Shown here piece after piece: positions 9,049-17,126 of a stretch of DNA of 64,000 nt. The notes beneath the pieces were generated by a model. It saw only the letters and a list, made by a program, of their open reading frames with translations, was not told the origin of the DNA and did not search any database. Source of the DNA: Roseicitreum antarcticum. GTDB taxonomy: Bacteria; Pseudomonadota; Alphaproteobacteria; Rhodobacterales; Rhodobacteraceae. The DNA lies in assembly GCF_014681765.1 (NCBI RefSeq), contig NZ_CP061498.1, forward strand, positions 1,426,001-1,490,000, given 5' to 3'. The position numbers were made by a program, and so were the translations under genes. Numbering within the stretch: position 1 is the first letter of the stretch; every line of letters starts with the position of its first letter.

Positions 9049-10148
9049 CAACCATCCTCCAGATGCAAAAGCAGCCCCAGCGCCAGCAGGCAACTGGCAA
9101 AGGGCAAGGTCCAGGCAGCCAGAAGCACCGGAATCTGGCCGTTCTCTCCCAATACCTGCGCGAAATTGCGTAGAAAGAACAGCCCGAATCCGCCCAGAAT
9201 CGTGATCAGCGCCCGCACGCCGGCGCCCCCCGCGCGCGCATGGTACATGCTGGTCGCGGTGGCCAGCAGCATCATGCCGCCCAGCATCAAGGGCAGGGCC
9301 AACTCCATCTGAAGCCAGATCCGATGCTCCAGCGCCGAAAACCCTGCGCGCTGCAAAGCCGCGATGAAACCCGGCAATTCCCAGATCGGAATCGCGCCCG
9401 GGCTGGCAAAATTATCGCGGATCTGCTCGGGCGTCAGATCGGTGGGCAGGCTCAGGCTGTCCATCTTCCGGGCGTCGCGCTGCGGGTTCTCGGCATCCAG
9501 TTGCCAGATGGTCACATCCTCAACCATCCAGGCGCCGGGGGTCAATTGGGCGGTGGCGCCCCGGATGCGGATGTCCGATGCCGCAGCGCCCGAAAAGACC
9601 AGGAATGTCACGTCTTGCAACGCCGTGCCATCGCCCGACGCGCTGCGCGCATGGACCACGGTCTGCGCAGCCTCATCGCCCTGCCGCAACCACAGCCCGT
9701 CATCGCTGACCGACACCACATTGACAGTTCCACTGCGCAACTCAGCGGCATAGCGCGCATATTCCCGGCTGGAAGCCGCGACCAGCGGGTTGATGACCGC
9801 CACGATCAACGCGCCCGCAATCAGCGTGGCCACAAACGGTGCCAGCAGCATCCGCACCCCAGACCGCCCCGCCGCCCGGATCACCACCAGTTCGGATGAC
9901 CGCGACAGCGCCAGAAACAGCGACATCGTGGCCAGCACCACGATCAGCGGCAAGATCTGATACAGGGTGACGGGCGCATTCAACAACGTCAGCCCGACCA
10001 GTTGCACGAAGGTGGGCGCAGTCTCAGCCCCCGCAAAGCTGCGCAATTGCTCGACAATATCGAGCAGCATCAAGATGCCAAGGAACACCCCCAGCACCAA
10101 CAGAAACGACCCTGCCAACCGCCGCACAAGGTAGAGGCTCAAGATCAT
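9048..10148 (-). CDS. lptG: LPS export ABC transporter permease LptG
   Basis: Inner-membrane permease of the LptB2FG machine that extracts LPS and passes it to LptC. The protein has 366 residues. An N-terminal pair of membrane helices starts at MILSLYLVRRLAGSFLLVLGVF, followed by LNAPVTLYQILPLIVVLATM. A periplasmic beta-jellyroll domain spans about residues 130-260, and three or four C-terminal helices follow (LPLMLGGMMLLATATSMYHA onward). The frame extends 75 bp upstream, but the ATG at 10148 overlaps the lptF stop by four bases and opens with the conserved MIL start. It forms a unit with lptF and lptD. Confidence 0.94.
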   Translation of the reverse strand: MILSLYLVRRLAGSFLLVLGVFLGILMLLDIVEQLRSFAGAETAPTFVQLVGLTLLNAPVTLYQILPLIVVLATMSLFLALSRSSELVVIRAAGRSGVRMLLAPFVATLIAGALIVAVINPLVAASSREYARYAAELRSGTVNVVSVSDDGLWLRQGDEAAQTVVHARSASGDGTALQDVTFLVFSGAAASDIRIRGATAQLTPGAWMVEDVTIWQLDAENPQRDARKMDSLSLPTDLTPEQIRDNFASPGAIPIWELPGFIAALQRAGFSALEHRIWLQMELALPLMLGGMMLLATATSMYHARAGGAGVRALITILGGFGLFFLRNFAQVLGENGQIPVLLAAWTLPFASCLLALGLLLHLEDG

Positions 10149-11278
10149 GCCGCCCCCTCGCCCGCCGACCCGCGCCGCCGCCACCGCTTCAACCCGCCAC
10201 CGGCAGCGAAAAGCATCGCCCAAACCAGCACAAGCCCCACGGCAACGGGAACGAAGGCCAGCCCGGCATAGGCGGGGCTCGATGTGGCAAGGCCCGTCGT
10301 CGCATTGCCGGCCAGTTGGACCACAGCCAGTGCCACCACGCCGCCCAACACCTGCCGCCAGAGGCCCAGCCTGCTGAACCCACCCACCAGGATCGCGGCA
10401 AAGCCGATCAGCGCGGTGACCACCGCCAGCGCGGGATGGGCAAAGCGGGTGGCAAGCTCATAGCGCACCTCGCCCAATGTCACGCCGGTCTGGTCCAGCA
10501 ATGCACGCGGTGGGGCAATAAGCTCTGGCGTGGAGAATTCGCGCACATCCCCGCCCCGGCCCGCAGGCCCGATCAGCGCGCCCACATCATAGGTCAGATC
10601 GTCGAACCGCGTGGTGGAAAGCCGCCCCGTGGCCCGGTCCAGCACCTGCACCATACCGTCGATCATCACCAGCTTCGGTCCCTGCGGCCCGGGCACCAGC
10701 ACAGCGGTTTCCGCAGTGTAGTCGACGCGCGCGGTACTGCCCCGCGCATCCGACAAGAAGACGTCGCGCAACTCACCCAGTTCGGTCAGGCTGCGGATAT
10801 ATAGGGTGATGCCGCTGGCGGGATACAGAAACTCGCCCGCCGTGAGGAACCGCGCGGTGATGTTCTCGGCGATCTGGGCCTGACGCTCGGCCAGTTGCAC
10901 CCGCGCGGCAGGCATCAGCACATGCATCAGCACCAACAGGAAAACCGCCACACAACCGCCAAACAACGCCACCGGCCCCATCAGCCGCCACGGCGACACG
11001 CCTGCAGCCTGCATCACCACCATCTCGCTGTCGCGGGTCAGGCGTTGGGCGACATAGACGCTGGCCGCAAAGGCGGACACCGGCAGCACCACGCGGATCA
11101 CATTGGGCAGGGTCAGCGCGGTGAATTCCAGAAACACCCAGACCGACTGGCCATCGCCGATCAGCCGGTCGAACAGGCTGACCGCGCGGTTGACCCAATA
11201 GACCGACACCAGCACCAGCGAGAAGAAGCCGAAGACCAGCAGCAGTTGCGTCAACAGATATTTGTCAACCCGCGCCAC
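10145..11278 (-). CDS. lptF: LPS export ABC transporter permease LptF
   Basis: Partner permease of LptG in the LPS export complex. The 377 residues begin with MARVDKYLLTQLLLVFGFFS, a first membrane helix, and show the family features VLPVSAFAASVYVAQRLTRDSEMVVMQ (split here only for length), a periplasmic jellyroll, and C-terminal helices (FAHPALAVVTALIGFAAILV). The start is GTG with GGGGGAG eight bases upstream. This is the first gene of the lptF-lptG-lptD-surA-pdxA-rsmA run and is divergent from holC. Confidence 0.94.
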   Translation of the reverse strand: MARVDKYLLTQLLLVFGFFSLVLVSVYWVNRAVSLFDRLIGDGQSVWVFLEFTALTLPNVIRVVLPVSAFAASVYVAQRLTRDSEMVVMQAAGVSPWRLMGPVALFGGCVAVFLLVLMHVLMPAARVQLAERQAQIAENITARFLTAGEFLYPASGITLYIRSLTELGELRDVFLSDARGSTARVDYTAETAVLVPGPQGPKLVMIDGMVQVLDRATGRLSTTRFDDLTYDVGALIGPAGRGGDVREFSTPELIAPPRALLDQTGVTLGEVRYELATRFAHPALAVVTALIGFAAILVGGFSRLGLWRQVLGGVVALAVVQLAGNATTGLATSSPAYAGLAFVPVAVGLVLVWAMLFAAGGGLKRWRRRGSAGEGAA

Positions 11279-11787
11279 CCGTCACTCCCCCGCCCTTCGG
11301 CATCACCATTCACCATCCGCGTTGCGCGGCGCGCCCCGGCGCCAGACTTCACGCAAACCACACATTGCCCAGACCACACATTGCCCAGACCAGACATCGC
11401 CCAGAATCGCTGTACCCTACTGCGGTTCCGTGCAGGGTAAAACTGCAAACCATACCCCAAAGTCAAGCGTTTGGGCCAACAAGGCACCGCCGCCGCACGG
11501 CCACGCACCCAGACGCGTCGGCCCAAACCACGCCATCCGATGCCCACACCCCGTGCCCAAAAGCAACCGCGCGCAAAGACCCGCCACGCGCGGCAGGATC
11601 GGCCCACACCACGGACCTGCCGGTCCCACCGGCCCGCAGGCGCAACCGGACCAAAGACCGCGACACCGGGCAAAAAACCGTGCGTCGGACGGCGCGTTGC
11701 GCTATGGATGCGCTCAATCCCTTAGCTCCAAGGTTGCCATGCCCCGCACGTTCCCCCACCACCCCGAACAAAGCGGAATGCTGCGCC
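11279..11787. other. lptF-holC intergenic gap with 16-bp repeats
   Basis: This 509-bp divergent gap contains no gene I can support. At 11358-11405 the 16-bp unit CCACACATTGCCCAGA occurs twice exactly and a third time with three changes. The rest is C-rich and of low complexity. It must hold the lptF and holC promoters. pepA, which sits between lptF and holC in E. coli, is missing, and no pepA remnant could be read in any frame. Confidence 0.7.
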
Positions 11788-12255
11788 ATGGGTGACGCAC
11801 TGTTCTACCACCTGACCCGCACGCCGCTTGAGGAAACGCTGCCCATCTTGCTGACTAAATCGCTGGCGGCGGGCTGGCGCGTGGCGGTGCGGGGGCGCGA
11901 CGCAGCCCGGCTCGACTGGCTGGACCGGCAGCTCTGGCTGGGGCGCCCCGAGGCGTTCTTGCCGCACGGCCTGTCAGGCGGGCCACATGACGCCGATCAG
12001 CCGGTGCTGCTGACCACCGGCACCGACCTGCCCAATGGCGCCACCTGCCTGATGACCATCGACGGCGCAGCGTTGGAGCCTGCGGAAATCACTGCCCTTG
12101 ACCGGGTCTGCATCTTGTTCGACGGCCACGACCCGGACGCGCTGGCCCATGCGCGCGGCCAATGGAAGGCGCTGACGGCGGCGGGCGTCCGGGCGCAATA
12201 CTGGTCGCAAGACAGCGGGAAATGGGAGAAAAAGGCGCAATCCGACGGCGCATGA
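11788..12255 (+). CDS. holC: DNA polymerase III chi subunit
   Basis: Chi links the clamp-loader complex (through psi, where present) to single-strand DNA-binding protein. The 155 residues match the family: a start with LFYHLTRTPLEETLPILLTK, then RVAVRGRDAARLDWLDRQLW, FLPHGL, and QPVLLTT, with the C-terminal WKALTAAGVRAQYWSQD. The frame runs much further upstream into repetitive DNA, but the conserved N-terminus begins at this ATG. The gene is usually partnered with pepA; here it stands alone. Confidence 0.93.
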   Translation: MGDALFYHLTRTPLEETLPILLTKSLAAGWRVAVRGRDAARLDWLDRQLWLGRPEAFLPHGLSGGPHDADQPVLLTTGTDLPNGATCLMTIDGAALEPAEITALDRVCILFDGHDPDALAHARGQWKALTAAGVRAQYWSQDSGKWEKKAQSDGA

Positions 12256-12485
12256 GGTCACGGCGGACTCCGTCCCTGCACGCCGGCTTTCCGCCAAACT
12301 TCTCTGCCCAAACGCACCACCGCCGGTGCCACGCGATGCCCTGTCAGCAACCGGCCAGGGGCCCCAAACCCGTTCGCAGGACGGAAACTCCCCAAAATCG
12401 TCGCGCGCCCGGCCCCCTGTCGCCAAAATCGCGCCATTTTTTGGATGCTCAATGATTAAGCACACCAGCAAGGGAGAGAGAGCCG
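12256..12485. other. Gap after holC
   Basis: 230 bp with no recognisable gene. It ends in an AT-richer stretch (CATTTTTTGGATGCTCAATGATTAAG, read in two parts at 12435-12460) that may be a promoter for the short frame that follows. Confidence 0.4.
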
Positions 12486-12683
12486 ATGACACAGCGCAGA
12501 AAACCATCCCCCCGCATCTCGGGCAGCGAGACGGGCCAATCCACGGGCACCGCGCATCCCCCCGTCGCGCGTCAGCCCATGCTGACGGCGGACACCCGCC
12601 CCAACCGCCCGCGCACCAAGCGCGCAGGCGACGGGCATTCAACGCCCCCCGCCGTAACCTTCACCGACTGGGCGATGATCTGA
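12486..12683 (+). CDS. Possible small protein, 65 residues
   Basis: A short frame preceded by an unusually good ribosome-binding site (AAGGGAGAGAG, six to seven bases before the ATG) and by AT-richer DNA. The product is basic and low in hydrophobic residues (MTQRRKPSPRISGSETGQ and onward, ending FTDWAMI). No domain, signal peptide or membrane segment is visible, and I do not recognise it. Codon use is not decisive at this length. It could equally be a leader or a chance frame upstream of the TfoX-domain gene. Confidence 0.4.
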   Translation: MTQRRKPSPRISGSETGQSTGTAHPPVARQPMLTADTRPNRPRTKRAGDGHSTPPAVTFTDWAMI

Positions 12684-12762
12684 GGATACGCCCCCTCGTC
12701 AATGCCGGGCGGCCACGCTATGCTCAATGCCATACCACAACCTGCGCCCCGGGGGCCTGCCT

Positions 12763-13164
12763 ATGTCCGACCCGATCACGGCGATCCGCAACCTTGGCCC
12801 TGCCATGGCCGATGCCTTCGCCCGCGCAGGCATCACCACCGCCACGCAACTGCGCGCGCTGGGCACCGATGCGGCCTACGCCGCCCTTTTGGCCGGGGGA
12901 ACGCGGGCACATTTCATCCCTTATTATTGTATCGAAATGGGGCTTCAGGGCCGCCCCTGGAACGATTGCAAGGGCGCCGAAAAGGACCGCCTGCGCGTGC
13001 GTTTCGACGCCATTGTCGCGCACCGGAAAGAGCACGCCGCACAGCAAAACGCCGCCTCGAACACCGATCCGGCATTCGAGGCGGCGCTGGATGCGCTGGG
13101 CGTTATCCCGGCGCTGAAACTGCGTTCAGATCAGCCGACCAGTTCCAGCCCGGCGAAGAAATAA
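12763..13164 (+). CDS. TfoX C-terminal-domain protein
   Basis: A protein of 133 residues. Its first 80 residues match the TfoX/Sxy C-terminal domain, a helix-hairpin-helix-like module: [19 protein letters not shown], then [18 protein letters not shown] and the W-N-D segment near [16 protein letters not shown]. It lacks the N-terminal TfoX domain, so it is not a full competence regulator; its role is unknown. I chose the ATG that directly precedes [12 protein letters not shown]. The 3' end runs 34 bp into the 3' end of ndk on the other strand. Confidence 0.82.
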   Translation: MSDPITAIRNLGPAMADAFARAGITTATQLRALGTDAAYAALLAGGTRAHFIPYYCIEMGLQGRPWNDCKGAEKDRLRVRFDAIVAHRKEHAAQQNAASNTDPAFEAALDALGVIPALKLRSDQPTSSSPAKK

Positions 13165-13553
13165 GCGATCTCTTCAGCGGCGGTTTCCGGTGCATCGGAC
13201 CCGTGGACCGAGTTTTCGCCGATCGACAGCGCGAATTCCTTGCGGATGGTGCCATCAGCAGCATCGGCGGGGTTGGTGGCGCCCATCACTTCGCGGTTCT
13301 TCGCAACAGCGTCGTCACCTTCCAGCACCTGCACCACGATCGGCGCGGATGCCATGAATTCGCACAGCTCGTCATAGAACGGACGTTCCGCATGCACGGC
13401 ATAGAAAACGCCCGCCTGTGCTTTCGACAGGTGGATGCGCTTTTGCGCGATGATGCGCAGACCGGCGGCTTCCAGCTTGGCGTTGATCGCGCCCGTCAGG
13501 TTGCGGTTGGTTGCGTCCGGCTTGATGATCGAGAAAGTACGTTGCAGGGCCAT
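13131..13553 (-). CDS. ndk: Nucleoside diphosphate kinase
   Basis: Transfers the gamma phosphate from ATP to nucleoside diphosphates through a phospho-histidine. The 140 residues are full family length: [18 protein letters not shown], the Arg/Thr nucleotide site region, [20 protein letters not shown], and [22 protein letters not shown] with the active-site His in NSVHGSD. The open frame continues far upstream, but the conserved start is here. The ndk stop lies inside the convergent TfoX-domain gene. Confidence 0.97.
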   Translation of the reverse strand: MALQRTFSIIKPDATNRNLTGAINAKLEAAGLRIIAQKRIHLSKAQAGVFYAVHAERPFYDELCEFMASAPIVVQVLEGDDAVAKNREVMGATNPADAADGTIRKEFALSIGENSVHGSDAPETAAEEIAYFFAGLELVG

Positions 13554-13717
13554 GTGGGCATTCCTTGAGGTTGAACTTTGCCCGCGCGGCTTATCATGGG
13601 CAGGTGACGGTGAAAAGACGTGATTGCCCCGGTGCGGCCCCGGTGCGGCCCGCGCAAGGCCTTCGCCCCGCGCACAGCCGCTGTGCGTTCCAGCGCGCGC
13701 GCCCGGTCCCAAACCCC

Positions 13718-14056
13718 CTACCCCAGCGCGGTCAATCGCGCCGCCACCTGCGCCGCCCACTCCACCCCGCCGCCCCAATAGGCCCACAGCGCCAGCCCCC
13801 CGGCCAGCGCCATGCATTGCAGCGTCACGACGGTATTGAGGTTCGTGCGAAACGGCTCTTTGCGCGTCTTGTGGCGCAGGCACCACTGCGCCAGCTTCGC
13901 GCCCGGGCTGCCGCCCAGAAACGCGGCGCGCAGCAGCACCGCTTCTGGCACGCGCCAGTGTCCGCGCTCGGCGCACAGCTTGTCATACCAAAACAATCCG
14001 ATTGCCAGCACGTTGATGACGATCAGCCAGACCTCTAGCGCAAGCACGAATACCAT
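13718..14056 (-). CDS. DUF1294 membrane protein
   Basis: A small protein of 112 residues with about three hydrophobic segments ([19 protein letters not shown]; the [14 protein letters not shown] region; [17 protein letters not shown]). The DUF1294 signature is clear: [15 protein letters not shown], then [23 protein letters not shown]. Its function is not known. In many bacteria this domain is fused to a cold-shock domain; here it stands alone. The start was chosen at the ATG immediately before the first membrane segment rather than 132 bp upstream. Confidence 0.85.
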   Translation of the reverse strand: MVFVLALEVWLIVINVLAIGLFWYDKLCAERGHWRVPEAVLLRAAFLGGSPGAKLAQWCLRHKTRKEPFRTNLNTVVTLQCMALAGGLALWAYWGGGVEWAAQVAARLTALG

Positions 14057-14220
14057 CGCACACCCCTTCACAAACCCATACCCGGCCCGCATGGTCTGCG
14101 CAGATTGCGGCATTTCTGTGCCCCGATCCGGGCATTGCTGTGCCACCCCATAGACCAGCCCACAACACCCCCCAGACCACATTGACAATACCCGGGCGCT
14201 GGGTCAGGTGTCGCGCCATC

Positions 14221-16080
14221 ATGCTCAGTATTTCAGATCTCTCGTATTCCATCGAAGGCCGCCCCCTGTTCGAGGGCGCTTCCGTGAACATTCCCACCGG
14301 CCACAAGGTCGGCCTTGTGGGGCGCAACGGCGCGGGCAAGACCACGCTCTTTCGCCTGATCCGGGGCGAACTGGCGCTGGAAGGCGGCGGCATCTCGCTG
14401 CCCTCGCGCGCCAAGATCGGCGGCGTCGCCCAAGAAGTGCCCTCGAACGAGGTGTCGCTCATCAACACGGTGCTTGCCGCCGATACCGAACGCGCAGGCC
14501 TGATGGCCGAGGCCGACACCACCACCGACCCCACCCGCATCGCCGAGGTGCAGACCCGGCTGGCCGATATCGACGCCTGGTCGGCGGAAGCGCGCGCCAG
14601 CGCGATCCTGAAGGGGCTGGGGTTCGATACCGAGGCCCAGCAGCGCCCCTGTTCCGACTTCTCGGGCGGGTGGCGGATGCGCGTGGCGCTGGCGGGGGTG
14701 CTGTTTGCCGAGCCTGACCTGCTGCTCCTCGATGAGCCGACGAACTATCTGGATCTCGAAGGCGCGCTGTGGCTAGAGGCGTATTTGCAAAAATACCCCC
14801 ATACCGTTCTTATCATCAGCCACGACCGGGGCCTTTTGAACCGCGCGGTCGGCGCGATCTTGCATCTCGATGACCGCAAGCTGACGCTGTACACCGGCAG
14901 CTACGACACCTTCGCCAAGACCCGCGCCGAACAGCGCGCCGTCCTGGTGGCCGAGGCAAAGAAGCAAGACGTCCGCCGCGCGCATCTGCAAAGCTTCGTG
15001 GACCGCTTCAAAGCCAAGGCATCCAAGGCCCGGCAAGCGCAATCGCGCGTCAAGATGCTGGAAAAGATGGACACGATCACGCCGCCCGCCGAGGCCGCGA
15101 AGCACGTCTTCACCTTCCCCGCGCCAGAGGAACTTTCGCCGCCCATCATCAATATGGAAAGCATTTCCGTGGGTTACGACGGCCCACCCGTGCTGCGCAA
15201 CCTTGGCCTGCGTATTGATCAAGATGACCGCATCGCGCTTTTGGGCCGCAACGGGCAGGGCAAATCGACCCTGTCGAAGTTCCTCGCGGAAAAGCTGGAA
15301 GGCACCGGCGGGCAGATCACCCGGCATTCAAAGCTGCGCATCGGCTATTTCGCCCAGCATCAGGTGGATGAGCTGGAGCTGCATGAAACGCCGATCCAGC
15401 ACCTGCAACGCATGCGCCCGAACGAGGCCCCGCCCCGCCTGCGCGCACGCCTTGCGGGTTTCGGTCTGATGGCAGATCAGGCCGAAACCGAAGTCGGGCG
15501 CCTGTCGGGCGGGCAAAAGGCGCGGCTCTCGCTGCTGCTGGCCACGCTGGACGCCCCGCACCTGCTGATCCTCGATGAGCCGACAAACCACCTCGACATC
15601 GAAAGCCGCGAGGCGCTGGTCGAGGCGCTGACCAGCTATACCGGCGCGGTCGTGCTTGTCAGCCACGACATGCACCTGCTGTCGCTGGTCGCCGACCGGC
15701 TGTGGCTGGTGCACGACGGCAGTGTGACGAATTACGAAGACGATCTTGAGACCTATCGCAAGATGCTGCTGGCGGGCGATGACAACCCCAAACCCGCCAA
15801 GCCGAAGGCGGAAAAGCCAAAGCCAAAACGCGCCAGCCACGACCAGGTGCAGGCCCTGCGCGCCGAGGCCCGCAAGGCCGAAGCCCGGGTGCAAAAGCTC
15901 AATGAGATGCGCGACAAGCTGGCCAAGAAACTCGCCGACCCCGAACTTTATGAAAAGGGCCGCGAGGGCGAGGCCGAGACCTGGCAAAAGAAATACGCCG
16001 AGGTGATGAACGGCCTCGACCGGGCCGAAGCGCTGTGGCTCGACGCGCAGGAAAAGCTGGAAACCGCGCTGGGGGATTGA
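14221..16080 (+). CDS. ABC-F family ATPase (YheS/Uup-like)
   Basis: A soluble protein of 619 residues with two ABC domains and no membrane segments, typical of ABC-F proteins that act on ribosomes. Domain 1 has Walker A GRNGAGKTT, signature FSGGWRMR and Walker [14 protein letters not shown] basic linker of about 80 residues (KKQDVRRAHLQSFVDRFKAK) follows. Domain 2 has GRNGQGKST, LSGGQKARLSL and [13 protein letters not shown] charged coiled-coil C-terminal extension of about 90 residues (from PKPAKPKAEKPKPKRAS) resembles YheS. The second ABC-F gene in the window, ettA, is a different subfamily. It is divergent from the DUF1294 gene. Confidence 0.9.
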   Translation: MLSISDLSYSIEGRPLFEGASVNIPTGHKVGLVGRNGAGKTTLFRLIRGELALEGGGISLPSRAKIGGVAQEVPSNEVSLINTVLAADTERAGLMAEADTTTDPTRIAEVQTRLADIDAWSAEARASAILKGLGFDTEAQQRPCSDFSGGWRMRVALAGVLFAEPDLLLLDEPTNYLDLEGALWLEAYLQKYPHTVLIISHDRGLLNRAVGAILHLDDRKLTLYTGSYDTFAKTRAEQRAVLVAEAKKQDVRRAHLQSFVDRFKAKASKARQAQSRVKMLEKMDTITPPAEAAKHVFTFPAPEELSPPIINMESISVGYDGPPVLRNLGLRIDQDDRIALLGRNGQGKSTLSKFLAEKLEGTGGQITRHSKLRIGYFAQHQVDELELHETPIQHLQRMRPNEAPPRLRARLAGFGLMADQAETEVGRLSGGQKARLSLLLATLDAPHLLILDEPTNHLDIESREALVEALTSYTGAVVLVSHDMHLLSLVADRLWLVHDGSVTNYEDDLETYRKMLLAGDDNPKPAKPKAEKPKPKRASHDQVQALRAEARKAEARVQKLNEMRDKLAKKLADPELYEKGREGEAETWQKKYAEVMNGLDRAEALWLDAQEKLETALGD

Positions 16081-16335
16081 TCGCCGCTGCCGGGCGGGGC
16101 CACCAGGACCCCAAAGCGCGCCCGCAGCGCGCAGGCCCGGGCCTTTGCCACGCTCTGCCTGCCCGTGATTGCCCGTCCATCGCCACCCTGCCCCCCCTGA
16201 AGACATCAGGACGGGGTTGCGCCGGGCGGCCATCCCGGCCAGTCTGAAACCTCAGGGTTTTACCCGGCAAAGGCCGGGGGCGGCCATTTCATCTGCCTGA
16301 GTCACGCGCATCATTTCCCCCTGACGGACATCGCC

Positions 16336-16968
16336 ATGGCCATTGACCCCGCCTTCCTCATTACCGCCTTCGTCACGCTCTTCGTGGTTATCGACCCGAT
16401 CGGCATGACCCCGCTGTTCCTCGCCCTGACCCAAGGGGCCGATGCCCGCACCCGGCGGTCCATCGGGCTGCGCGCCTGTTTCATCGCCGCGCTGCTCCTG
16501 TCGATCTTCGCCCTGCTGGGTGACGCGTTGTTGCAGTTCATCGGGATTTCCATGCCCGCCTTCCAGATCGCGGGTGGGATCTTGCTGTTTCTGACCGCGC
16601 TCGACATGCTGTTTGACCGGCGCAGCGCGCGGCGGCAGGACCATGCGGACAGCGGTGTTGCCGCGCCCGCCGATGACCCTTCCGTCTTCCCGCTGGCGAT
16701 GCCGCTGATCGCAGGCCCCGGCGCCATGGCCACGATGATCTTGCTGACCAATGAGACCGGGCGCAGCATGGAGGGCATCGCCATGGTGTTGGTGGTCATG
16801 CTGGCGGTCATCACGATGGTCATGGTGCTGTTCCTGTCGGCGGGCCTTTTGGAACGCGTGCTGCGCCGCACCGGCACGATGGTGGTGACACGGCTCTTGG
16901 GCATGTTGCTGGCCGCGCTTTCGGTGCAATTCGTGATCGACGGCGCGCGCGCCATCGGGGTGATCTGA
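16336..16968 (+). CDS. MarC family integral membrane protein
   Basis: A protein of 210 residues with six predicted membrane helices. MarC (UPF0056) signatures are visible: FVTLFVVIDPIGMTPLFLAL at the N-terminus, ISMPAFQIAGGILLFLTALD in the middle, and FPLAMPLIAGPGAMATMILL before helices four to six. The loop near residues 95-115 (DRRSARRQDHADSG) is hydrophilic. Transport substrate and function are unsettled for the family; early reports of a multidrug role were not upheld. It has no operon partner here and is convergent with the cellulose operon. Confidence 0.9.
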   Translation: MAIDPAFLITAFVTLFVVIDPIGMTPLFLALTQGADARTRRSIGLRACFIAALLLSIFALLGDALLQFIGISMPAFQIAGGILLFLTALDMLFDRRSARRQDHADSGVAAPADDPSVFPLAMPLIAGPGAMATMILLTNETGRSMEGIAMVLVVMLAVITMVMVLFLSAGLLERVLRRTGTMVVTRLLGMLLAALSVQFVIDGARAIGVI

Positions 16969-17063
16969 CACAAGCCTCCCGCGCAAGCCCCCTGCCAGAT
17001 GGGGCGATCACCAGGCCAGGCGCGCGCCGCCTACCGCGAAACCAGGGGCGCCGCACCCCAGTT

Positions 17064-17100
17064 AAAAAAGGGGACGCGGCCCCGTCAGCCGCGCCCCCCC
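17064..17100 (-). terminator. Intrinsic terminator of the bcs operon
   Basis: Read on the minus strand, a GC-rich stem with a 6-7 nt loop (GCGCGGC paired with GCCGCG, extended by G-runs against CCCC) is followed directly by TTTTTT. It lies 27 bp after the stop of the last bcs gene and is the clearest intrinsic terminator in the window. Confidence 0.85.
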
Positions 17101-17126
17101 AATACAATTGCGACTGAAAGACGCCG

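Noticed and set aside
11365-11787. N-terminal extension of holC by 141 codons
   Set aside because: The extension is C-rich repeat DNA; the conserved chi-subunit sequence begins at the ATG at 11788.
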